A stretch of DNA of 64,000 nucleotides from Lacticaseibacillus porcinae (GTDB lineage Bacteria > Bacillota > Bacilli > Lactobacillales > Lactobacillaceae). The notes under the pieces were generated by a model. It did not search any database. It was not told the origin of the DNA and saw only the letters and a program-made list of their open reading frames with translations. Where the stretch lies: NCBI RefSeq assembly GCF_003946305.1, contig NZ_RHNS01000003.1, forward strand, positions 124,001-188,000. The letters run 5' to 3'. Below are positions 34,126 to 43,900 of this stretch, piece after piece. Each line of letters begins with the position of its first letter. Position 1 is the first letter of the stretch. A program made the position numbers and the translations under genes.

Positions 34126-34932
34126 TTATCGTTGTGTCGTCAACCAATTGGGATCATAAAACGGAATGCCCTCCCGTTCAAACTGTGCTTTTTGTTGGTT
34201 GACCCGCAGAAACGTCACTTGCCATAAGTCTTCGGCTTTGCGGTGTTCCGCATCTTCTTTGTCGGTGTTGAATTTGAGATCGCGGGCGTCACCGTAGCTA
34301 TAATGTTCGACATGATTGACATTCATGATGAAGATGGCGATAGGCAAGCGAGCGTTGCGTTCATCAGTATAATGTTTGTGAATCGCATCTGCTTAATCTG
34401 TGAGGGTTTTGGTCCGTTCAGCTTGATGCTGACTGCCTTGATCAAAACGACTGATAAAGGCTTGCAAGAGTTGATAATAAGTTAATGTGTGATTGGCAAA
34501 AGCCTTAATACTTTGTTCCAATTGCCTCATTTGTGCTGGCCAATCCGCACAACGTGGATGGCCACGAGTCTTCAACCAATGGCGAAAGAAATTGATTTCA
34601 GCGCCAATTTCTCGCTGTTGTAGCCGTACCGCAAGTTTATGATCAGCGCTGGAAGTAATCAGGTTGACTGATACCAGATGACCTCTCGAACTTAATGGTT
34701 TCTCATACGCCAAACTCCCCGTTTTTTGCGCGAACACCGGACCGTACTCAGCAAATACAGTTTGTGGCGGCCAACCAAGTTGTTCATGTTTGCCTCCGCG
34801 AGCAACGCGATTGGCCCCTAAGATCACAACATCGCGCCACCAGATATGGCCATCAGGCATCAGCATCATCATGCGGATCGCACCTGCAGTGACAGCACGA
34901 ATTTGAAATTGTTTGCGACTGTGCATCAACAT
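34126..34932 (-). pseudogene. Hypothetical gene broken by one in-frame TAA
   Basis: Translation from the ATG at 34932 (behind GAGGGGGTGA) runs 179 codons to TAA at 34393-34395. The same frame then continues 88 more codons (ADAIHKHYTDERNARLPIAI onward) to a stop at 34126 with no shift. The joint reads naturally as TLTD-Q-ADAIHKHY if the TAA was once CAA, a single C-to-T change. The product is unrecognised; both halves look soluble. A truncated 179-residue protein may still be made. Sequencing error is an alternative. Confidence 0.75.
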
Positions 34933-35071
34933 CTTGTCACCCCCTCTATTTTCATTGTGAGGGCAACTGACTGAATTGAAAAATTTTAAGCCTTTAAAAC
35001 GGGCAAAAAACTTTTCCGGCACTCAACATCACCGATACAAAACATTTACAAAAAGTTTCTGGTCTTAAGGG

Positions 35072-35100
35072 TTGACTATCGGTCTTGTCGGCAGTATCAT
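35072..35100 (+). promoter_or_regulatory. Strong promoter for the RNA candidate
   Basis: TTGACT (35072-35077), exactly 17 bp, TATCAT (35095-35100). No ribosome site with an open frame of any length follows. Confidence 0.75.
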
Positions 35101-35106
35101 GTCAGT

Positions 35107-35503
35107 GAATTCTATGAGGAGTGGGTGGCTGAGCGCAGGTCACTCGTATCACTTCGCGACGGGTGGAAGTGCCCGCTAAACTCTCGGAGACTATCCCGTA
35201 GCATCTGGGCTTAACTGTCGAGCGCTGCTAGATCTCCAGTTCCAAAGTGCCGGTACTGAAGGGTCCCAGTCGTGGACTCAAACCAGTTACAGCCGGGAGT
35301 AGTGCCCTCACGGTGACGTGAGACGCAAGGCGACGTCTGTTTGCGAAAGGCAGTGCAAAGCCGATTAGCAACGAACGCGGTTGAGGTCTAATAAGCCAAG
35401 GCCCGCAGCAACGTCCTTGATATTGTTGAGAACCGCATGAACGTAATTAAATGGCATACAGCCTGAAGTCCACGAAATAGGCATCTGTTTCGTGGACTTT
35501 GTA
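35107..35503 (+). ncRNA. Putative structured RNA, about 400 nt, family unknown
   Basis: A segment with its own promoter and a stem terminator (AAGTCCACGAAA 35466-35477 with 35488-35499, then TTTG). No long open frame lies on this strand. Several local hairpins are visible: ACTCGT with ACGGGT (about 35144-35168), CTCACG-GTGA-CGTGAG (near 35308-35323), GACG with CGTC, TTTGC with GCAAA, and CAAC with GTTG. The length recalls RNase P RNA, but the universal GAGGAAAGTCC is absent, and it lacks the tmRNA end pair. I do not recognise a family. Confidence 0.55.
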
Positions 35504-35555
35504 TGCGTTGCGTTAAATTTAGGGATGGTCCTAACATCGTACTTTAACAACGGCA

Positions 35556-35583
35556 CAAAAATACCACCGCACGCGGCGGTGGT
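35556..35583 (-). terminator. Terminator of the ytxGH-like operon
   Basis: ACCACCGC pairs with GCGGTGGT (35563-35583), followed by ATTTTT on the minus strand. Confidence 0.85.
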
Positions 35584-35596
35584 AAAAGTATATCGA

Positions 35597-36064
35597 TTAA
35601 GCTTCTGGATCTTCAGGTTTGTCTTCTGTTTCAGCTTCTGGCGCTGCTTCTTCAGCTGGTGCCTCAGGTTCAGCAGGAGCTTCAGCGTCTTTGGCTTGAG
35701 CAAAAGCGGACTTGCCGTCTAAGACGATATCGTCGAATTCATCAGAATCGGCAACTTCTGGTGCGTCAGTTAATTCGTCTTTCAACGCTTGGGTCTTGGC
35801 ATCGTAATCTGCCAAATCACCGTCGTCATGTTGGGTGCGGGCTTTGAGGTTATCCACTAGGTCTGCCGCAGATTCGCGCCAGTCAGCAGTCGCATCTTTA
35901 GCATAGTCATAATAATCTGCCGCGCGATCTGCTAAGTCGTCTTTTTTCTGGTTGAACTTGTGCTTTAATTCATCGGAAGTTTGTGGGGTGAGCAAGTATG
36001 TTGTGGCCAACGCGCTGGCTGCCCCTAAGATAAAGCCAAATAAAAAGTGTGATTTCTTTGCCAT
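35597..36064 (-). CDS. YtxH-domain protein
   Basis: A 155-residue protein with an N-terminal membrane helix (MAKKSHFLFGFILGAASALA) followed by LLTPQTSDELKHKF, the YtxH signature. A long charged helical region follows, then an Ala/Glu/Pro-rich acidic tail (EAPAEPEAPAEEAAPEAE). YtxH proteins belong to the general stress set in Bacillus, with unclear mechanism. The ATG at 36064 has GGAGG upstream. It follows the DUF948 gene by 15 bases, the same order as ytxG-ytxH. Confidence 0.87.
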   Translation of the reverse strand: MAKKSHFLFGFILGAASALATTYLLTPQTSDELKHKFNQKKDDLADRAADYYDYAKDATADWRESAADLVDNLKARTQHDDGDLADYDAKTQALKDELTDAPEVADSDEFDDIVLDGKSAFAQAKDAEAPAEPEAPAEEAAPEAETEDKPEDPEA

Positions 36065-36079
36065 AGTACACAATGCCTC

Positions 36080-36505
36080 CTATTTTTCGCTATCTGATTT
36101 CTTCAATAAATTCAATGCTGCTTTACCAACTTTGGCGGCAACAGTGACTTTGCCTGCATTGGCAGCCCCTGCCGTCACTTTCGACGCGAGATTGCGCGTG
36201 CTTGCGTTGAGATCTGACACTGACTCGCCGAGTTCGCCGATCGCGTCAAACACCGGATCGATGGCGGCAACTTTGCCGTTGACATCTTCAAGCAAGGTGT
36301 TGGACTTGGTCAACAAGGCTTCGACTTCATGGGTCAACGCCCCGAGTTCGCCATTCACCACGTTCAGCGTCGTATTCACTTCTGACACGGTGCCGCGCAC
36401 CTCTTTGGTCACCCCAGCAATTTTGATGCCGATCACCAAAACTGCTAATGCGATGATCAAAAATGCGATTGCCGCAATAATGCCAGCAATTCCTCCTAAC
36501 GTCAT
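36080..36505 (-). CDS. DUF948 protein (YtxG-like)
   Basis: A 141-residue protein with one N-terminal membrane helix (GIAGIIAAIAFLIIALAVLV) and a long helical, heptad-rich region (TKEVRGTVSEVNTTLNVVNG onward) as in DUF948 proteins. AAGGAGG lies six bases before the ATG at 36505. It pairs with the YtxH gene; both are envelope-associated stress proteins by family knowledge. Coiled-coil partnering between the two products is inference. Confidence 0.87.
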   Translation of the reverse strand: MTLGGIAGIIAAIAFLIIALAVLVIGIKIAGVTKEVRGTVSEVNTTLNVVNGELGALTHEVEALLTKSNTLLEDVNGKVAAIDPVFDAIGELGESVSDLNASTRNLASKVTAGAANAGKVTVAAKVGKAALNLLKKSDSEK

Positions 36506-36643
36506 ACACAACCTCCTTCTCAGCCGCTTCTAAACCGCATACACGACCTTCTCCCATAAGAATATCATCATTGGCTTAACCGTTCAAATCATTGTGGAAT
36601 TTTGGTACTATAGGGTCAGAATCTTTTTTCAGAAAGGACCAAC

Positions 36644-37519
36644 ATGTTAATTCTGGCCAAAACCAAAAATCTCGAGCAACAAACTAATATTCTCTTGCGT
36701 TATTTGAACAATATCGACTGGGACGGCGTTTTCAACCGCTTAGTCACAGTGGTCGGTGAATTGATCCTTTTCACGATTTTGTTTTTGATCATTCGCTCAG
36801 TCGGCAAACGGTTGATCCACCGCGGCTTCACCACTTACAAATCCCGCTCGCAGCTCGCTGGCACCCGCGTGGACACCATGCGGACGTTGATGAGTAACAT
36901 TTATTCTTACACCGTGATCTTCTTTTACTTTTACGCTGTGTTATCTGTGTTAGGCGTGCCAGTCGGGACCTTGATCGCTGGTGCTGGTGTCGTCGGCATC
37001 GCATTAGGTTTAGGCGCCCAAGGCTTCGTATCTGATGTGGTGACTGGGATCTTTATTATTTTGGAAGGTCAATTTGATGTTGGCGACGCGGTGAAGCTTG
37101 GCACCATTACTGGCACCATCACTTCAGTCGGCTTGCGCACCACCATTGTGAAATCCGCCGACGGCACCGTGAACTTCATCCCCAACCGCAACATCACCAT
37201 CGTCTCCAACATGTCACGTTCGGAAATGCAAGTATTGATCAGCTTGCCGATGTCGCCAGATGAGGACTTGTCCGTTGTGCGCTCGGTGTTGAAGAATGTG
37301 AATGCGACCCTCAAGCCTGAAACCCCGGCGATCGTCGACGGCCCAGAATTACTCGGCATGTCTGCGGCAGGTGATGGCACTTTCGTTTATCAAGTGATGA
37401 TGCATGTGTCAAACGGTGAACAATTGCCGGTTCAACGCAAATTCTTAGCCGCGTATTTGAAAGCTTTGGCAGCGGCTGGGATCGATATTCCGACACCGAA
37501 ATTAAATCTTGGGAACTAA
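36644..37519 (+). CDS. MscS family mechanosensitive channel
   Basis: A 291-residue small-conductance channel. Three membrane helices lie at about 35-60, 80-105 and 110-135; TM3 contains LIAGAGVVGIALGLGAQGFV, the Gly/Ala packing pattern that lines the pore. A beta domain (GQFDVGDAVKLGTITGTI, then NRNITIVSNMSR) and a C-terminal alpha-beta domain follow. It releases solutes upon hypo-osmotic stress. AAAGGA precedes the ATG. It is divergent from the ytxGH-like pair. Confidence 0.92.
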   Translation: MLILAKTKNLEQQTNILLRYLNNIDWDGVFNRLVTVVGELILFTILFLIIRSVGKRLIHRGFTTYKSRSQLAGTRVDTMRTLMSNIYSYTVIFFYFYAVLSVLGVPVGTLIAGAGVVGIALGLGAQGFVSDVVTGIFIILEGQFDVGDAVKLGTITGTITSVGLRTTIVKSADGTVNFIPNRNITIVSNMSRSEMQVLISLPMSPDEDLSVVRSVLKNVNATLKPETPAIVDGPELLGMSAAGDGTFVYQVMMHVSNGEQLPVQRKFLAAYLKALAAAGIDIPTPKLNLGN

Positions 37520-37536
37520 ACATCAATAATAAAAAT

Positions 37537-37578
37537 AAAGAAGCCCTTGAGAATTTTCTCTTGGACTTCCTTTTTGTG
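37537..37578 (+). terminator. Terminator of the MscS gene
   Basis: GAAGCCCTTGAGAA with TTCTCTTGGACTTC forms an imperfect stem followed by TTTTT. Confidence 0.7.
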
Positions 37579-37609
37579 TCGATTTCATTATGGATGATGT
37601 CACAAGCTA

Positions 37610-38089
37610 TCAGCGCGTGACTTCTTCTCGAGGATTCAAATCATAGTACCGATCCAAATTATGACCGATGTAATTGATACCTTTCATCACTTCACGACGG
37701 GTCACAATGCCAGTGAAAGTGCCATCGTCTTGCACCACTGGCAGAAAAGCATTGTCCACCAGCAAGTGCAACACGTTTTCGACGTCATAAGGGTTGTCAA
37801 TCGTCGGGATGCCGGTTTCCATCACATCGCCGACGCAATATTCATCTAAAGCTTCTGTGTTGATGTGTTCCAGGCCCAGCATTTTGTCAGTGATCATCGA
37901 CAAGCTCAACAAGCCTTTGAACTTGTCGTCGTTGTCAACGACTGGGACTTTGGCGTAGCGGACCTTGGTCAACACCAAAAAGGCGTGGCGCAAGGAATTG
38001 TCGCAGTTGACGCTGGCCACCATTTCCCCTGGGATCATGAAATGGTCGCGGTTTTCGATCATCATGTGGTCGATTGCTTGATTAAGCAT
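37610..38089 (-). CDS. CBS-domain protein, CbpB/DarB-like
   Basis: A 159-residue protein made of two CBS motifs: FMIPGEMVASVNCDNSLRHA to about residue 75, and VMETGIPTIDNPYDVENVLH to about 150. The length and the RYAKVPVVD piece match CbpB/DarB, a cyclic-di-AMP sensor that in other Firmicutes regulates Rel and pyruvate carboxylase. That role is family knowledge, not seen here. AAAGGAG precedes the ATG. Monocistronic. Confidence 0.85.
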   Translation of the reverse strand: MLNQAIDHMMIENRDHFMIPGEMVASVNCDNSLRHAFLVLTKVRYAKVPVVDNDDKFKGLLSLSMITDKMLGLEHINTEALDEYCVGDVMETGIPTIDNPYDVENVLHLLVDNAFLPVVQDDGTFTGIVTRREVMKGINYIGHNLDRYYDLNPREEVTR

Positions 38090-38164
38090 TTGAACACTCC
38101 TTTTTTCGTTCCAGCTTCTATTTTACCGCATTCTCATATGGTAACGCATCCATTTGCTTAAAAC

Positions 38165-38192
38165 TTTACGTCTGCTTAATTCATGTTATATT
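38165..38192 (+). promoter_or_regulatory. Promoter of the aquaglyceroporin gene
   Basis: TTTACG (38165-38170), 16 bp, TATATT (38187-38192). Confidence 0.6.
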
Positions 38193-38245
38193 AAGGTTAG
38201 GATTATCTAGCTATTACTTTTTCACAAATTCTTGGAGGAACAACA

Positions 38246-38977
38246 ATGACTTACGACTTGACAGTTCGCCTGGCCGCAGAGTTCATCGGCACCGCCATCA
38301 TGGTGGCACTGGGTAACGGGTCAGTAGCAAACGTTGATTTAAAAGGGACCAAAGGCAACGGTTCCGATTGGATGTTGATCGCAGTGGGATATGGCGCTGG
38401 GGTCATGATCCCAGCCATGATCATCGGCGGCATTTCCGGTAACCACATCAACCCTGCTTTCACCATTGGGTTAGCGGTGTCTGGGATGTTTCCATGGCAA
38501 GAAGTCTTGCCTTACTTGCTGGCGCAATTTGCTGGGGCGATTTTTGGGCAAGCGATGGTGGTCGCAGCTTACAAACCGCATTACGATCTCACCACCAATC
38601 CCCAACATATCTTAGGCACCTTCTCCACGATCAGCGCCACTAAGAGCAAGACCAATGGTTTTGTGAACGAATTTATCGGCTCATTTATTTTATTTTTTGC
38701 CGCCCTTGGCATCACCAAAGCACCATTTTTCCAAAACAACTTAGGCACGGCGCACATGGCCTTAGGTTTCTTAGTTGCCACCTTAGTTGCTAGCTTCGGG
38801 GGGCCATCTGGTCCAGCGTTGAACCCAGCGCGTGACTTAGGGCCACGCCTGTTGCATCAACTCCTCCCATTGAAACACAAAGGCTCAAGTGATTGGGGTT
38901 ATTCATGGGTCCCAGTGCTGGCACCGATCCTTGCTGGCATCTTAGCCATCGCCTTATATAAAAACGTCTTCATGTAA
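38246..38977 (+). CDS. Aquaglyceroporin (MIP/GlpF family)
   Basis: A 243-residue channel with six membrane helices and two NPA half-helices: NHINPAFTIGL near residue 70 and ALNPARDLGPR near 190, the Arg after the second NPA being the selectivity residue and the Asp after it typical of glycerol-conducting members. It lets glycerol and other small neutral solutes, possibly lactic acid, through the membrane. TGGAGGA precedes the ATG. No glycerol kinase gene is adjacent. Confidence 0.93.
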   Translation: MTYDLTVRLAAEFIGTAIMVALGNGSVANVDLKGTKGNGSDWMLIAVGYGAGVMIPAMIIGGISGNHINPAFTIGLAVSGMFPWQEVLPYLLAQFAGAIFGQAMVVAAYKPHYDLTTNPQHILGTFSTISATKSKTNGFVNEFIGSFILFFAALGITKAPFFQNNLGTAHMALGFLVATLVASFGGPSGPALNPARDLGPRLLHQLLPLKHKGSSDWGYSWVPVLAPILAGILAIALYKNVFM

Positions 38978-38985
38978 CAACCGCT

Positions 38986-39022
38986 AACCGCCGAGGAAAA
39001 TCGATTCCTCGGCGGTTATTTT
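38986..39022 (+). terminator. Terminator of the aquaglyceroporin gene
   Basis: AACCGCCGAGGAA pairs perfectly with 39005-39017, followed by ATTTT. Confidence 0.9.
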
Positions 39023-39139
39023 AATGGCTGATTTACTAAACGATCTTTTATAATCTTGACCGAAATCGGCCTTTTGGTCTGGGATAATAAAAAATACTGA
39101 TGATTTTTTGTTCAACGTCGACCACTGAAAGGAATTTAC

Positions 39140-39754
39140 ATGCACATCCTCTTGATCAATGCCCATCCCGATTACGATAATGAAGTGCGGGCCACCAACC
39201 AATTGTATTACTACACCTTGCGTCATTTGCAAAAGCAAGCCCCTAACGCCTTCATCGAATCGCTGAAGCTTTATGCCCCAGAGGCAATGATCCCGGCATT
39301 GACTCAAGAGACTTTGCGGGAACCTAAGCGTATCGCCGAATACCAAGATCGCTTGATCGACCAATGGCGACGCGCAGATCTGGTGATGATCTTCTCGCCA
39401 TTATTTAACTTGAACATTGTCAGCCGAATGAAAGATTATATCGATAGCATTATGGTCGCGGATAAAACTTATCGCTTCGACGAATCCGGCAGCGTCGGGT
39501 TGCTCGATGGCTCACAGCCGGTGTTATATGTCCAAACTAGCGGCGGGAACTACGATTTTGACCCTGACGACACCAAAGTCGACTTTGCCCCGCAATACAT
39601 GCGCACGGTTTTGCATGTGATGGGCATTAACAAAATGACCCTTTTGCGCGTTCAAGGGTTGCGGCTGCAAGGCGCCGATCGCAATCAGATCCTGACCACT
39701 GCCAGACAACACCTCGCCCGATACGTCGACCAATTCATTCAAGCTGCACGTTAA
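39140..39754 (+). CDS. NAD(P)H oxidoreductase, flavodoxin-like fold
   Basis: A 204-residue FMN-binding protein of the NQO/AzoR group: HILLINAHPDYDNEVRATNQ at the phosphate-binding loop, MIFSPLFNLNIVSRMKDYID (active-site P-x-N region), then VQTSGGNYD and a C-terminal GADRNQIL helix. It should reduce quinones or azo compounds with NAD(P)H. GAAAGGA precedes the ATG. It is monocistronic and no redox partner is nearby. Confidence 0.87.
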   Translation: MHILLINAHPDYDNEVRATNQLYYYTLRHLQKQAPNAFIESLKLYAPEAMIPALTQETLREPKRIAEYQDRLIDQWRRADLVMIFSPLFNLNIVSRMKDYIDSIMVADKTYRFDESGSVGLLDGSQPVLYVQTSGGNYDFDPDDTKVDFAPQYMRTVLHVMGINKMTLLRVQGLRLQGADRNQILTTARQHLARYVDQFIQAAR

Positions 39755-39851
39755 TGTGGCATCGTGCAAATTTTAGAACAGAATTTTATGACAATTGGTC
39801 GGCTCAAGCCGGTAAAAGCTGGTAAACTACCAGTAGGATGGAGGTGTGGCC

Positions 39852-40853
39852 ATGTTTAAACGATTATTTTTATTAGCGGCGGTCATCGCTGGGGTCGCCG
39901 GTGGTGGGCATGTGGTCCACGCAGACAGCGTGACCTTTCAAGTGTCCCCAGAGTTTCCTAGCAATCAGATCAACAAAAAGTTGAACTACTATAATTTACT
40001 GGTTGCCCCAGGCGCCACCCAAAAAATCAGTTTCTTGATCATCAACTCAGATTCAGGTTCCCACAAATACCACGTCTCAGTCAATCGTGCCGGAACCAGT
40101 TCTGATGGCGACACCAGCTACAATCTCCATGGGGTGAAGCCGACGCAATCGTTAAAAGTCAACATTGAGTCGCTGTTTCCAAAACCGCGCAACTATACGG
40201 TTGATCCGCACAGCACACGGCGAATTAAGTTAACTTTGAAGGCCCCATCAGAAGCTTGGGCCGGCGTCTTAAGTGGCGGCATTCGCGTGCAACAAGTCGA
40301 CAGCAACGCCAATGCCAACACCAACGTCGGCGTCACCGCCCAACCTGCCTATACATATGGGATCCAGTTGCAAGCAACACCGACGATACCGAATTACACG
40401 CCAGCCTTACAATTTAACGGGCCGAAGGTTTCGACCAACACCTCTGGCAGCACGGTCGCCGCGTTACTTGAAAATCCTAATCCGGTGTTACAATCCAATT
40501 TGTTTGTTTCTGCTAAAGTCCTTCGCAAAGGCAAAACCGTCCTTAGCCAAGACATGGCAGGCATCAAACTCTCCCCTAACGCGCAAATGGCCTATCCATT
40601 GACCCCAACGCCAAAAGCATTGAAAGCTGGAACCTATCAGTTAGTGGTCGATGCGCACAACGGCGATCAAAAATGGCACTTTGAAGATAAATTCACCATC
40701 GTGCAACCAGTGATGAAGACAAAAGCTAACACCACCACCGATAAAGCAGTCATGCATCACTTCCCTGCTTGGTTGGTCGTTATCTTGATCATCATTGCCT
40801 TTGCTCTTGGCTGGTTGATCTGGTACCTCCGTCGCAAACAACCGAAAGCTTAA
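39852..40853 (+). CDS. DUF916/DUF3324 cell-surface protein (WxL partner)
   Basis: A 333-residue protein: signal peptide 1-24 (MFKRLFLLAAVIAGVAGGGH, cleavage near VHA-DS), DUF916 peptidoglycan-binding domain (about 30-150, VSPEFPSNQ and YYNLLVAPG), DUF3324 host-binding-like domain (about 160-280), one membrane helix (about 304-325) and a basic tail. Such proteins tether WxL proteins to the wall. GGATGGAGG precedes the ATG at 39852. It faces the end of the giant WxL gene and is read in the opposite direction to the rest of the WxL cluster. Confidence 0.9.
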   Translation: MFKRLFLLAAVIAGVAGGGHVVHADSVTFQVSPEFPSNQINKKLNYYNLLVAPGATQKISFLIINSDSGSHKYHVSVNRAGTSSDGDTSYNLHGVKPTQSLKVNIESLFPKPRNYTVDPHSTRRIKLTLKAPSEAWAGVLSGGIRVQQVDSNANANTNVGVTAQPAYTYGIQLQATPTIPNYTPALQFNGPKVSTNTSGSTVAALLENPNPVLQSNLFVSAKVLRKGKTVLSQDMAGIKLSPNAQMAYPLTPTPKALKAGTYQLVVDAHNGDQKWHFEDKFTIVQPVMKTKANTTTDKAVMHHFPAWLVVILIIIAFALGWLIWYLRRKQPKA

Positions 40854-40862
40854 AGCAATTAA

Positions 40863-40909
40863 ACAAGTCTGCATCGCAATCAAATGATCGCGATGCAGGC
40901 TTGTTTTTA
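40863..40909 (+). terminator. Terminator of the DUF916 gene
   Basis: ACAAG and CTGCATCGC pair with the matching 3' arm across a loop, then TTTTT. Confidence 0.85.
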
Positions 40910-40922
40910 TATAGGGCAAATC

Positions 40923-40963
40923 AAAAAAGCACCACATCGACTTGTTGGTCGACGTGGTGCTTT
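40923..40963 (-). terminator. Terminator of the giant WxL gene
   Basis: AAAGCACCACGTCGAC and GTCGATGTGGTGCTTT pair (one wobble) with T on the minus strand. Confidence 0.88.
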
Positions 40964-40970
40964 CGATTCC

Positions 40971-43900
40971 CTATTGGGCAACCACCAGATCCCACGAAAT
41001 CGTGGAGTGGTAACTGGTGTTTAAGGTTCCTGACAACTTTGGCAAGTGCATCTTGATGCCAGAGGTCAACCAACGAATATCGTAGGTCCCTGGGGCACTA
41101 GTGCCAGTACCAGAGTTCACTAGGTCTTTAGCCGAAGCGTTCTGTGTGAGATCTGGGATCTCGCCATCCGCTGGTGCCGACCCAGTCATGTAAACTGTAT
41201 TCGCAGCCATGCCCATGTGTAGGTCAGTAGTCGGTGAATTCGTATCCGCTGAATCAGTGGTGCGATAAACTGTTGGAGCCGCCATTGAGACGTAGCTTTC
41301 GGGGATGGTGTCTTCCGGATCATTTTGACTGGTCAACGCAGACATTGCCATCTTCAGCTGCCAACCACTTTCGTAGTCACCTTTTTGAAGGACAGAAGCC
41401 TTCAAGTAATGAGCTCCTGTGGTATCCACAGATGAATCATCAGTGATCGTGCCATCAGTTTGCGCATCAGAGTTCAACTTGGTGGTATCAAAGTCTGCCC
41501 AATTAGGCGACGTATCACCAGTGGAAACCAAGCTTAATGATTGATCAGATGCTGAACGACTGGCTTTCCCGAAGTTCATGACTTGCGGCGCTGCCGTCAA
41601 GGTGACAGAAGATTCTTGGGTGAATGGCACAATCAGTTGTGTGCCACCGTATCCATATTGGACGCCTACGACTTTACTTGAATCCTGTGTATAACTCAAT
41701 CCACCGTTCCCGGATGTGTTAGGGAGTCCAGTATCTGGATCAAACTGCGGATCAACGTTGGTTTCAGGCGGAGTCGTCTTGTTTGTTACCGGATCAGTCG
41801 CGGGAACCGTATACCCTAATGAACTGTTGTAAACAAGATAACCGGTCGCCGTGAAATCCTGATAACCATCAACATGAGTCCCATCGGTTTGCGTGATTTG
41901 CACATCCACATCTTGGTTGATTGGGAATTGACTACCATCTTCCATGGTTATTGGTGCCTGCAAGACTGCAACACCCTGATCATTGGTTTTGATATATTGA
42001 GTTGCCGCCACACTACCATTCACCCAATATGTCAGCGTGAACTGAGCATTTGGAAGCAGTGGTAGCGTTGTTTCCCCAGTCGTCGAAGCATTGGCTCGCG
42101 CAATCAAGGTATCACGCCGCAGCAACATTCTTAAGTTACCTGTACCTACTGATCCATCCGTTGAAGCATCATCAACCATGCCATCGTCAGCTTGTGGAGT
42201 CGAAAGAGTAAACCCGCCGTTCTTACGATCCCAACTCAAGGAAACTTTTCTTCTAACTGGAACAGAGTACTTAGCATCCATTGGATCAAGTGTCAACCAG
42301 AAGGTATCAGCCGGCGTGCTTGGATCTGGGACCCCGCTATAGCCCATCGCCTTCGCTAATCCAGACCAGGTATTCCCGGATACGTTTGACTCACTGATTG
42401 TTGCATTGCCAGTGGAAGCATCCACATTCAATGTATACTTCTTGGTTGAGTCATTCACTGAAGTCAATGTCGCTTGCATTGGTTTGTTGACGACACTTAA
42501 GGTTGGCGTTGTGCCATCCTTGACTACTTTGCGAACTTGAATGGTGCGATCTGGCATTGGTGCCAATTGATCCGTGTAAGTCAGCGAACCATCCGCCTGC
42601 ATTGTTAAAGGAAGTGTAGTTGCTTTTGGGCCAGGCAAAACAACGTTCACTTTGCCATCTTTGTAGCCGATAACCGCGTCGTCACCCCTTGCATATTGCG
42701 CTGGTGCGACTGTTTCATGCAAGAGGTAGAAGTGTTGGTCAGCGCTAGTGGTTGATTGTTCAAATGTAGCCAATCCATCACTGCCAGTCGTTTGTGTAAA
42801 CATTGGAGCACTGTTTAAAGGTGTCCCAGACGTGTTAGATTCAGTCAAAGTAAACTGAGCACCTGATAATGCTGTGTTGCTAGTGTTGACCTTCTTAATT
42901 GTAATCGGGTTATTCGCAACGGCATCAGCAAAGTTCAAAGCGCCGTTTGTTCCTTTTGAAATTGGAGTAGTGGTATCGTCGACAGCAGTGACCTGACCCT
43001 GAGCAGTCCAAGTAAACCCGTACTTATTTGGATCTAAAGCATACTGTGTTGGGGTGCTTGGCGCTTTCACTTCTTTAATATAATAGTGGTTGTTGGTCGC
43101 AGGCTTCGGCAATGTGACGGTGGTGTTCCCATCGCTATTAGTTGCAGTTGATTCGTTTACCGCATTAGCTTCATCGCCATCAGCCCATACTTTGAATGTC
43201 GCGCCAGCCAGTGATGTTGCAGCGTTGTCTTTGCTTTGCTTGTGGATTGTGATTGTCGTAGGGGCTTGAACCGTGATGTTCACGGTTTGACCATCCGGAC
43301 TAATGGAAACATTCTTCCCGGTAGTCGCCGCACTGATCTTATCAGTTGATGCCTGCCCATCGGCAATTGAAAACGAAAAGCCATTTGTGCTGGTAAGCGC
43401 AGAACCATCCGCGCCGACCATCGCTGTATCACCTTGCTTAACGGACTGTAACAGCTGCGCGTCATTTGGAAAGATGAATGTGCCATCAGTTGGCGCTAAG
43501 CTACCTGTCCCATCTTTGCCGGTGGTAGCTGTCATGCCGGTCATACCATCTTTGCTGGCAAAATTAACTGACACATTATTCACAGGCTTTCCGGCAGTAT
43601 CTTCAACATATACATGTTTTACCTTATACAGCTGAATTTTTGCAGTATTGCCTGTGTTGTCCTTCTGAACAGGATTATCACGGTATTTACTGCTGTACTT
43701 AGCGCCTGTTGCTGCATTCTGGACCTTTACAACAGTGCCATTACCGCTAATGACTAACGTACTCCCTAAGTTATAGTAACCACTAGCTGGTGTCGCAGTA
43801 GCTTGCTTCTGTTGATCAGTATCTGCGAGCAATTGATACTTGATTGCTGGCGAAGTTGGAATCGTGTTCGTAGCAATCGCATTGCGCAAGACATATGCAA

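Noticed and set aside
35107-35503. RNase P RNA or tmRNA
   Set aside because: Length and promoter fit, but GAGGAAAGTCC of RNase P RNA and the tRNA-like ends and tag frame of tmRNA are absent.
35365-35703. Minus-strand 112-codon frame across the RNA candidate
   Set aside because: It runs through the ytxH gene in another frame and through a terminator; no ribosome site.
35952-36533. Plus-strand 193-codon open frame opposite the ytxGH-like pair
   Set aside because: It is antisense to two recognisable genes with proper ribosome sites; composition is Ser/Thr/Ala-rich as expected for a shadow.
38984-39364. Minus-strand open frame of 126 codons
   Set aside because: It overlaps a clear terminator and the start of the NAD(P)H oxidoreductase gene, has no ribosome site and no family-like sequence.
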